A stretch of DNA of 5,595 nt, taken from DATNBU01 sp964476185. Its GTDB lineage: Bacteria; Desulfobacterota; Binatia; UBA1149; CAITLU01. Position numbers and translations under genes: made by a program. The notes beneath the pieces were generated by a model. It was not told the DNA's origin. It saw nothing but the letters and a program-made list of their open reading frames with translations, and did not search any database. Location: contig CAYYZO010000143.1 in the NCBI GenBank assembly GCA_964476185.1, positions 1 through 5,595 of the forward strand, written 5' to 3'. This document shows, one piece after another, positions 1-3,672 of this stretch (the stretch's first letter is position 1; each line of letters begins with the position of its first letter).

Positions 1-19
1 CCCAGTGTCGTAGGGGCCG

Positions 20-400
20 TTGCGCTTCAAAAAGAAGAAGGGCTGCCCGAGAGCCATCGGCGGCGTCGACGGCGGGGCAGCCGGCGACGGCCCCGAGGCC
101 CGCCCGAGGCGTGGCGGGATCGAGCCGGGCGACGCCGAGGCGTGGCTTCGCGTCGCCGTGCAGCACGAGGGCATCCGCGTCGTCGGGCTCATGGGCGTGG
201 CCGATCCCGGCCTCGACGCGCGGCCGCAGTTCGCGGCGCTCGGCGAGCTGGCCGCCCGGCTTCGCGCGCTCGGCCTCGCGCGCGCGCCGCTCGGCGAGTT
301 GTCGATGGGCATGACGGGCGACTTCGAGGACGCGATCGCCGAGGGCGCGACGATCGTTCGCATCGGGACCGCGATCTTCGGAGAACGGCCGGCGGCGTAG
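20..400 (+). CDS. yggS: YggS/PLPBP-family pyridoxal-phosphate homeostasis protein, C-terminal part only
   Basis: PLPBP proteins are single-domain alanine-racemase-fold PLP binders that keep cytosolic vitamin B6 and amino-acid pools balanced. Only the C-terminal half is recognisable. From about residue 32 the frame reads a family-like RGGI segment, then GIRVVGLMGV, and ends with the family signature LSMGMTGDFEDAIAEGATIV followed by RIGTAIFGER. The first roughly 30 residues (KKKKGCPRAIGG and on) do not resemble the family. The frame is closed by a TAG at 11-13, so the listed TTG start at 20 is only the first possible start and probably not real. The lysine that binds PLP lies in the missing N-terminal part, so this fragment alone should not bind the cofactor. 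proC begins 29 nt after the stop, the usual yggS-proC neighbourhood. It may be a decayed gene, a frameshift, or an assembly fault at the window edge. Family assignment is firm; the 5' end is not. Confidence 0.8.
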   Translation: MRFKKKKGCPRAIGGVDGGAAGDGPEARPRRGGIEPGDAEAWLRVAVQHEGIRVVGLMGVADPGLDARPQFAALGELAARLRALGLARAPLGELSMGMTGDFEDAIAEGATIVRIGTAIFGERPAA

Positions 401-418
401 GGCGCCGCGAGGCGAATC

Positions 419-424
419 AGGAGG
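419..424 (+). promoter_or_regulatory. Ribosome binding site fixing the proC start
   Basis: AGGAGG lies 5 nt before the ATG at 430. The proC reading frame stays open far upstream, back to 142 inside yggS, so this site decides the start. It gives a 273-aa protein of normal family length. Confidence 0.85.
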
Positions 425-429
425 ACGAC

Positions 430-1251
430 ATGGCGCAAGCCAAGACGATCGACATCGGGTTCATCGGCGGCGGCAACATGGCCGAGGCGCTCGTGAAGGG
501 CCTGCTCGCGAGCGGTCGCGACGCCGCCACGCTGCTGGTCGCGGAACCGGACGCCGCCAGGCGACGCGCGCTGGCGCGTCGCTACCGGGTCGGCGTCGCG
601 ACCGACAACGCCGACGTGGTCCGCCGCAGCCGCACGGTGGTGCTGGCGGTCAAGCCGCAGGTGCTCGGCGACGTGCTGGCCGCGCTGCGCCCGGCCGCGT
701 CGCGCCGCGAGCTGTACGTGTCGATCGCGGCCGGCGTGCTGCTCGCGCGGCTCGAGAAGGGCCTCGGCGCCGGCGCGCGCGTCGTGCGCGTGATGCCGAA
801 CACGCCGTCCCTCGTCGGCAAGGGCGCCTCGGTGCTGTGCGCCGGCGCGAACGCGACCGCCGCCGACGTGCGGCTCGTGAAGAAGATCTTCGCCGCCGTC
901 GGCGACGCGCACGTGATCGACGACGAGAAGCGCCTGCACGTCGTCACGGCGCTGAGCGGGTCCGGTCCGGCCTACGTCTACCGTTTCGCCGAGGCGCTCG
1001 TCGCGGCGGCGGAGAAGGGCGGCCTGCCGAAGGACCTCGCGCGCTCGCTCACCTACCAGACGATCGCCGGCGCCGCTCAGATGATGATCGAGACCGGCCA
1101 GGAGCCGGCCGACCTTCGCCGCGCGGTTTCCAGCCCCGGCGGCACCACGCTGGCGGGGCTCGCCAGCCTCGACGGGAAAGGCTTCGTCGAGACGGTCCAG
1201 GCCGCCGTCGCCGCCGCGGCCAGGCGCTCGGTCGAACTCGGCAAGGGCTGA
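430..1251 (+). CDS. proC: Pyrroline-5-carboxylate reductase
   Basis: This cytosolic enzyme makes L-proline by NAD(P)H-dependent reduction of 1-pyrroline-5-carboxylate, the last step of proline synthesis. The 273-aa product has normal family length. The N-terminal Rossmann domain starts with GFIGGGNMAEAL (residues 10-21), the dinucleotide-binding loop. AVKPQ (73-77) and RVMPNTP (120-126) are the conserved cofactor and substrate segments. The C-terminal helical dimerisation domain carries ALSGSGPAY (174-182) and the ProC signature around SSPGGTTLAGL (234-244), where the SGSGP and GGTT residues shape the active site. All key motifs are present and there is no sign of decay. It follows yggS by 29 nt and precedes yggU by 5 nt, so it is probably co-transcribed with both. 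No promoter is visible directly upstream. Identification is secure from motifs alone. Confidence 0.97.
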   Translation: MAQAKTIDIGFIGGGNMAEALVKGLLASGRDAATLLVAEPDAARRRALARRYRVGVATDNADVVRRSRTVVLAVKPQVLGDVLAALRPAASRRELYVSIAAGVLLARLEKGLGAGARVVRVMPNTPSLVGKGASVLCAGANATAADVRLVKKIFAAVGDAHVIDDEKRLHVVTALSGSGPAYVYRFAEALVAAAEKGGLPKDLARSLTYQTIAGAAQMMIETGQEPADLRRAVSSPGGTTLAGLASLDGKGFVETVQAAVAAAARRSVELGKG

Positions 1252-1256
1252 CCGTC

Positions 1257-1568
1257 GTGGCCGCGCCGTGGCTGCGACTGCGCCCGGACGGCGTGGACGT
1301 CGACGTGCGCGTCGTGCCGCGGGCCTCGCGCGATCGGATCGCCGGGGTGATCGGCGACCGCCTGAAGCTCCAGGTCACTTCGCCGCCGGTCGAAGGCGAG
1401 GCCAATCGCGCGGTGCTCGAACTCGTCGCGCGGAGCGCGGGCCTGCCTCTGCGGGCCGCGGCGCTCGTGGCCGGCCAGACGGGCCGTTCCAAGACCGTGC
1501 GCCTCTCGTGCGAGGATCCCGCGACCGCGGCCGCCAGGCTCGAGCGCGAGGCCTCGCAGGTGCGTTGA
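1257..1568 (+). CDS. yggU: DUF167 / YggU family protein
   Basis: A 103-aa protein of the DUF167 family (E. coli YggU, human C15orf40), a small alpha/beta fold with no settled biochemical role. The family core is clear: VVPRASRDRIAGV (residues 19-31), then LKLQVTSPPVEGEANRAVLE (36-55), and a late GQTGRSKTVRL (73-83), matching the usual V-P-A, LK-V-T-x-P-P-x-x-G-x-A-N and G-x-x-S-x-K pattern. I chose the GTG at 1257 because no ATG fits, it yields the family's usual length of about 100 residues, and a GGG-containing purine run (1243-1247) lies 9 nt upstream inside the end of proC. It starts 5 nt after the proC stop, so translational coupling is likely. The yggS-proC-yggU order is widespread, although the membrane protein gene yggT that often sits between them is absent here. 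Its stop codon overlaps a promoter-like hexamer. Confidence 0.9.
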   Translation: MAAPWLRLRPDGVDVDVRVVPRASRDRIAGVIGDRLKLQVTSPPVEGEANRAVLELVARSAGLPLRAAALVAGQTGRSKTVRLSCEDPATAAARLEREASQVR

Positions 1569-1593
1569 CAACCCGCAGGTCGCTGCCTAGCTT
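1565..1593 (+). promoter_or_regulatory. Promoter-like element upstream of fmdB
   Basis: A perfect TTGACA (1565-1570), 17 nt of spacer, then TAGCTT (1588-1593), which matches the first, second and last bases of the -10 consensus. The -35 hexamer overlaps the yggU stop codon TGA at 1566-1568. The expected start is near 1600, giving fmdB a leader of about 78 nt. Two more elements of the same TTGAC...TAG design occur at 2289 and 3298, each before a plus-strand gene, which supports the reading. Promoter activity is inferred. Confidence 0.55.
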
Positions 1594-1600
1594 CGCGCGC

Positions 1601-1654
1601 GCCGAACCGTCCGGGTTTCGGCGGGCCCGCGGCCGGATCCTGGCATTGCCGCGG
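1601..1654 (+). other. Two tandem hairpins in the fmdB leader
   Basis: Directly after the predicted transcription start, GCCGAA (1601-1606) pairs with TTCGGC (1617-1622), extendable by two C-G pairs. CCGCGGC (1627-1633) then pairs with GCCGCGG (1648-1654) around a 14-nt loop. The purine-rich ribosome binding region GAGAGAA (1667-1673) stays free. The pairing is seen directly. Any regulatory role is a guess, and short GC helices arise easily at this base composition. Confidence 0.35.
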
Positions 1655-1677
1655 CCGGGCCGCAGCGAGAGAACACC

Positions 1678-1962
1678 ATGCCGATTTACGAGTACGACTG
1701 TCCGAAGTGTGGGGAGTTCGAGTTCCGCCAGTCGCTGAGCGACCCGGTGCTCAAGAAGTGCCCGACCTGCAAGGCCAAGGTCACCAAGCTGATGAGCACC
1801 GCGGCGTTCTCGCTGAAGGGCGGCGGCTGGTACGCGGACGGCTACCAGAAGAAGTCGTCGGGATCCTCGAGCTCCGATGCCTCGTCGTCCGCGACCTCGA
1901 GTTCCGAAAGCTCCTCGTCGGCTACTGCCCCTTCGACGACCTCGCCGGCCTCCTCCGACTGA
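1678..1962 (+). CDS. FmdB-family zinc-ribbon protein with serine-rich tail
   Basis: A 94-aa protein of the FmdB / CxxC-CxxC-SSSS family, small putative regulatory zinc ribbons named after a protein linked to the formamidase/acetamidase operon of Methylophilus. The start MPIYEYDCPKCG is diagnostic. Cys8, Cys11, Cys28 and Cys31 form the four-cysteine zinc site, with the family's SLSDPVLKKCP segment before the second pair. After the ribbon comes KGGGWYADGYQKKS (residues 48-61), then a low-complexity tail of Ser, Thr and Ala, with Asp as the last residue, to the end. This tail is typical of the family and probably disordered. The ATG at 1678 follows a weak purine-rich GAGAGAA. It has its own promoter-like element and is followed by a strong hairpin, so it may be a single-gene transcript. 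DNA binding is often assumed for this family but not shown by the sequence. No acetamidase gene is nearby. Confidence 0.92.
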   Translation: MPIYEYDCPKCGEFEFRQSLSDPVLKKCPTCKAKVTKLMSTAAFSLKGGGWYADGYQKKSSGSSSSDASSSATSSSESSSSATAPSTTSPASSD

Positions 1963-2288
1963 TCCGGTCCCCGTCCGGCATCGACCTCCCGGGCCCGCGC
2001 CGGTCGCGGCGAGGGCCCGGGCAGCGCCTGCTTCGTATCCCGTCCTCGATCCCGCCCGTCGCCGAAGCCCGTCCGGGTCGCGGGGGCGTCCAGCCAGCCG
2101 AGGCGTTTCGTTCGCGATAACAGTCCCTTGCGGCGCTCGATCAGGGTTCGACCGGTCGGGCGGACCCGTCTTCCGCTCGCACCTTCCGGCGCAGGCTTCG
2201 GCATCTTCGTCGGACGACCCGGTCATCCTCCCCGAGTTTCCTCACCGACCTTCCCCGGATCCAGGTTCAAGAAAAATGCCGCAGTGCG
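1963..2288. other. Gene-free stretch between fmdB and the phasin promoter
   Basis: I find no supported gene here on either strand. The long open frames that cross it are in the same frame as the downstream phasin gene or antisense to the fmdB tail, and none has a ribosome binding site or a recognisable motif. The stretch holds one strong hairpin (1988-2021). It becomes less GC-rich near 2265-2280 (a run around TTCAAGAAAAATG), just before the next promoter-like element. A TTCGA at about 2148 recalls a tRNA T-loop but has no pairing stem. Confidence 0.6.
1988..2021 (+). terminator. Strong hairpin after fmdB, possible terminator without a T run
   Basis: CCCGGGCCC (1988-1996) is perfectly complementary to GGGCCCGGG (2013-2021). 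Inside, GCCG (1999-2002) pairs with CGGC (2007-2010) around a GTCG loop, leaving a 2x2 internal loop. It starts 25 nt after the fmdB stop codon, where a terminator is expected, but no T tract follows. Intrinsic termination is therefore uncertain, and it could instead protect the transcript's 3' end. Confidence 0.45.
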
Positions 2289-2316
2289 TTGACTACGTGA
2301 CGCATCGTGTTAGGAA
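2289..2316 (+). promoter_or_regulatory. Promoter-like element upstream of the phasin-like gene
   Basis: TTGACT (2289-2294), a 16-nt spacer, then TAGGAA (2311-2316) preceded by GTGT. It shares the TTGAC...TAG layout with the elements at 1565 and 3298. An AT-richer patch lies just upstream (2265-2280), as an UP-like region would. The predicted start near 2323 gives a leader of about 106 nt before the ATG at 2429. Confidence 0.45.
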
Positions 2317-2321
2317 CGGGA

Positions 2322-2413
2322 TGCCGGCAGCGGCGGCTGCGAACGAGAGGCGCCGCGAAGTCGCGCAGGAACACACGGACCGGAGCTTCGTCGCCAGTCG
2401 CGACGGGCCGGCA
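2322..2413 (+). other. Foldable leader of the phasin-like gene
   Basis: TGCCGGC (2322-2328) at the predicted 5' end can pair with GCCGGCA (2407-2413), ending one base before the ribosome binding site. Inside, GTCGCG (2360-2365) pairs with CGCGAC (2399-2404), and GCAGC (2327-2331) can alternatively pair with GCTGC (2336-2340). The arrangement places a closing helix directly against the ribosome binding site. A regulatory role is inferred and weak. Confidence 0.3.
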
Positions 2414-2414
2414 C

Positions 2415-2421
2415 AAGGAGG
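2415..2421 (+). promoter_or_regulatory. Ribosome binding site fixing the phasin start
   Basis: AAGGAGG, the full consensus, lies 7 nt before the ATG at 2429. The frame is open far upstream and contains in-frame ATGs at 2276 and 2321, but neither has such a site, so 2429 is chosen. The strength suggests a highly translated product. Confidence 0.85.
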
Positions 2422-2428
2422 ATCGATC

Positions 2429-2953
2429 ATGGCCACCAGGGCAAGGAAGAAAGCGACCACCGCGATTCCGACGACGTTTCGCGACCTCGAGAAGCAGGCC
2501 ACGCGCCTGCGCAAGGATCTCGGCAAGACCGTCGACCGCGTCAGCCGCGAAGCCGCCAGCTACATCCCCAAGAAGAACCGCCGCCAGTTGAACGACCTCG
2601 TCGACAAGGTCAGCGACTTCAGCGAGACGGTCACCAAGCGCGTGACGAAGACCGTCAAGAACGTGCGCGCCGACGTCGAGGACACCGTCTTCGATCTTCG
2701 CGGCACCGTCGACAAGCGCGTGAAGGCGCTGCGCAAGGACGTCACGTCGAGCAGCGAGAAGGCCCTCGAGAGCTTCGAGAAGGAAGCGCGCAAGCGCGTC
2801 GAGGCCGTCCTGCACGCGATCGGCGTCCCGACGCGCAGCGACCTCGACGGCATCCGCCGTCGCGTGAACTCGCTCGAGCGGCAGGTCGAGTTGATCGTCG
2901 AGGGCGCGATGCGCCGTCGCCACAAGAGCGACGAGGAGCACGAGGCGGCCTGA
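2429..2953 (+). CDS. Phasin-like (PhaF/PhaI-type) coiled-coil protein
   Basis: A 174-aa, highly charged, almost entirely helical protein without cysteine or a signal peptide. A basic N-terminal segment (RARKK, residues 4-8) is followed by long amphipathic helices (17-128) rich in Lys, Arg, Asp, Glu and Val. TVTKRV (67-72) and TVDKRV (93-98) mark a loose internal repeat 26 residues apart. The C-terminal AIGVPTRSDLDGIRRRVNSL (130-149), leading into a short coiled coil, closely resembles the G-x-P-T-x-x-D-x-x-x-L-x-x-R-x-x-x-L end of PhaF/PhaI phasins. Phasins coat polyhydroxyalkanoate granules, and PhaF types also bind DNA through basic regions. No PHA synthase or depolymerase is in the window, so the granule role is an inference; a general surface-coating, DNA-associated or stress protein remains possible. 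It has its own promoter-like element, an ideal ribosome binding site and a terminator downstream, which suggest an abundant single-gene product. Confidence 0.7.
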   Translation: MATRARKKATTAIPTTFRDLEKQATRLRKDLGKTVDRVSREAASYIPKKNRRQLNDLVDKVSDFSETVTKRVTKTVKNVRADVEDTVFDLRGTVDKRVKALRKDVTSSSEKALESFEKEARKRVEAVLHAIGVPTRSDLDGIRRRVNSLERQVELIVEGAMRRRHKSDEEHEAA

Positions 2954-2961
2954 AGGCCGCC
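2944..2961 (+). repeat. Hairpin with the phasin stop codon in its loop
   Basis: GGCGGCC (2944-2950) pairs perfectly with GGCCGCC (2955-2961). The four-base loop TGAA contains the stop codon TGA (2951-2953). No T run follows, so it is not an ordinary terminator. It is the first of a series of inverted repeats that continues to 3250. Confidence 0.55.
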
Positions 2962-2963
2962 GG

Positions 2964-3073
2964 GTCTGCGCGTCGAGCTGCGCACCGGGAGGCGCATCGC
3001 GAGGAAGCGCTCGAGGCTCCCGACGGGAGCCGAAGGGAGCGCATGCAGCGCCGGGTGCGCAGGGCGCGCAGAC
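2964..3073 (+). ncRNA. Candidate structured RNA: nested rod-like inverted repeat
   Basis: Five collinear helices nest inside one another. H1 is 2964-2974 with 3063-3073 (nine Watson-Crick pairs, one G-U, one C-G). H2 is 2978-2988 with 3051-3062 (eleven pairs, G3053 bulged). H3 is 2992-2997 with 3043-3049 (six pairs, A3047 bulged). H4 is GCGCTC 3007-3012 with GAGCGC 3037-3042. H5 is GGCTCCC 3015-3021 with GGGAGCC 3025-3031, loop GAC. About 41 pairs fit into 110 nt, with purine bulges on the left arm (GAG twice, then CGCGAGGAA and GA). No coding frame here is credible. The apical part lacks the conserved SRP RNA loop, and I match it to no known RNA family. It could be an independent small RNA or a structured 3' UTR of the phasin mRNA. 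No separate promoter is visible. Confidence 0.4.
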
Positions 3074-3082
3074 AAGAACAGC

Positions 3083-3167
3083 GCGGCCGACGGGACGAAC
3101 GGCCGCACCGGACTCTGCCTGAACGGGTCGCCTGGTCAGCGACTTGGGATCCTCCTCCCGGGCAGAG
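3083..3167 (+). other. Further hairpins between the rod and the terminator
   Basis: GCGGCCG (3083-3089) pairs with CGGCCGC (3100-3106) around a 10-nt loop. CTCTGCC (3113-3119) pairs with GGCAGAG (3161-3167), closing a domain. That domain contains GTCGC (3127-3131) with GCGAC (3139-3143), extendable by two G-U pairs and a C-G pair, and the loop CTGGTCA. The last helix overlaps the outer strand of the terminator stem (3164-3167), so the two compete only at their base. Together with 2964-3073 this makes the whole stretch to 3202 a candidate structured transcript end. Confidence 0.35.
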
Positions 3168-3202
3168 GGGCGTGAGGGGCAACCCTCACGTCCTCCTTTT
3201 TT
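3164..3202 (+). terminator. Intrinsic terminator downstream of the phasin-like gene
   Basis: CGTGAGGG (3171-3178) and CCCTCACG (3183-3190) form a perfect stem closed by a GCAA tetraloop. The stem extends outward through G-U, G-C, G-C and G-U pairs, an A-C mismatch, then G-C and A-U (3164-3170 with 3191-3197). Six T (3197-3202) follow at once. This is the clearest terminator in the window. It should end the phasin transcript and insulate the gene at 3337. Confidence 0.8.
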
Positions 3203-3213
3203 CAGCGGGACAG

Positions 3214-3250
3214 GCGAAGGGCGCGGGGAGCATCTCCCCGCGCCCTTCGT
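3214..3250. terminator. Perfect 16-bp GC-rich hairpin, second terminator-like structure
   Basis: The arm at 3215-3230 is exactly complementary to 3234-3249, with the three-base loop CAT and a possible extra G-U pair (3214 with 3250). It lies 12 nt after the T run of the previous terminator. Only scattered T follow on the plus strand, and no T run follows in the minus direction, so classic intrinsic termination is unclear. It may back up the first terminator or block antisense transcripts arriving from the convergent hyu operon. Confidence 0.5.
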
Positions 3251-3297
3251 GTTCGTGCCCCGGAGCCGGGGCCTCGTTCGTGATGACGTGCGCGTTA

Positions 3298-3327
3298 TTG
3301 ACTTGCGGCTGATGGCACGCCTAGTCT
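3298..3327 (+). promoter_or_regulatory. Promoter-like element abutting a start codon
   Basis: TTGACT (3298-3303), an 18-nt spacer, then TAGTCT (3322-3327) preceded by C, as in the element at 1565. The -10-like hexamer ends 9 nt before the ATG at 3337. Transcription would start around 3334-3337 and yield a leader of a few bases at most. No Shine-Dalgarno-like sequence lies between them. Confidence 0.5.
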
Positions 3328-3336
3328 GCGCGTGCC

Positions 3337-3663
3337 ATGCCTCGCCGCGTCACCGTCGCCCTGTCGATCGCCGCGTTGCTGCTCTCGTCGTTCGGGCCGG
3401 CCGCAGCCTCGGACGTGAGCGTTTACAAGAGCAACCGCGACCTCGGCCCCTCGGGCGTCGAGGTCGTCACCGACCTGCTGATCGTTCGGCCGCTCGGCCT
3501 CGCCGTGACGCTCGTCGGCGCCGCCTTCTTCGTTGCCGGGGTTCCGTTCGCGGCCGTCACGGGTGACGTCGACACGATCGGCCGCGTGCTCGTCGCCGAA
3601 CCCGGCAACTACACCTTCACGCGCCCCCTCGGCGACCTCGGACTCGAGCCCGTCGGCGACTGA
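3337..3663 (+). CDS. Small exported or inner-membrane protein, function unknown
   Basis: A 108-aa protein. Residues 1-24 form a signal peptide: basic MPRR, a hydrophobic core VALSIAALLLSSFG and a probable AAA/S cleavage after residue 24. A short polar stretch (KSNRDLG) follows, then DLLIVRPLGLAVTLVGAAFF (46-65) and VAGVPFAAVTG (66-76), a single likely membrane-spanning segment. The end contains AEPGNYTFTRPLGDLG (87-102). The combination of D-x-L-x-x-RPLG, one hydrophobic segment and a closing YTFTRPLG recalls a family of small proteobacterial hypothetical proteins, which some databases label loosely as multidrug transporter; one helix is far too little for a transporter. I know no proven function. 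There is no Shine-Dalgarno sequence, and a promoter-like element ends just before the ATG. The gene converges with hyuB, 9 nt between stops. Confidence 0.75.
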   Translation: MPRRVTVALSIAALLLSSFGPAAASDVSVYKSNRDLGPSGVEVVTDLLIVRPLGLAVTLVGAAFFVAGVPFAAVTGDVDTIGRVLVAEPGNYTFTRPLGDLGLEPVGD

Positions 3664-3672
3664 GCCGCCGCT

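Noticed and set aside
142..429. An upstream extension of the proC frame into yggS
   Set aside because: The extension is Arg-rich and out of frame with the conserved YggS sequence. The AGGAGG at 419 and the family length fix the start at 430.
2140..2165. GGTTCGACC resembling a tRNA T-loop
   Set aside because: The flanking five bases do not pair, and no acceptor, D or anticodon arms can be built around it.
1375..2226. A 283-residue minus-strand open frame opposite yggU and fmdB
   Set aside because: It lies antisense to two recognisable genes, with low-complexity Arg/Gly composition and no ribosome binding site.
3187..3203. CCTCCTTT like the anti-Shine-Dalgarno tail of 16S rRNA
   Set aside because: It is the 3' arm and T run of a terminator stem, and no other 16S rRNA sequence surrounds it.
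3060..3210. Resemblance to SRP RNA, tmRNA, RNase P or 6S RNA
   Set aside because: GGTCAG near 3134 and GAAGGGAGC near 3033 recall SRP RNA, but the conserved GGAA apical loop and its flanking pairing are not in the right order. No tmRNA or RNase P core sequence is present, and the overall shape is not that of 6S RNA as far as I can judge.
3043..3312. An 89-residue plus-strand open frame in the gap after the phasin gene
   Set aside because: It runs straight through the terminator and the perfect hairpin, has Arg-rich composition at first, and shows no ribosome binding site or motif.
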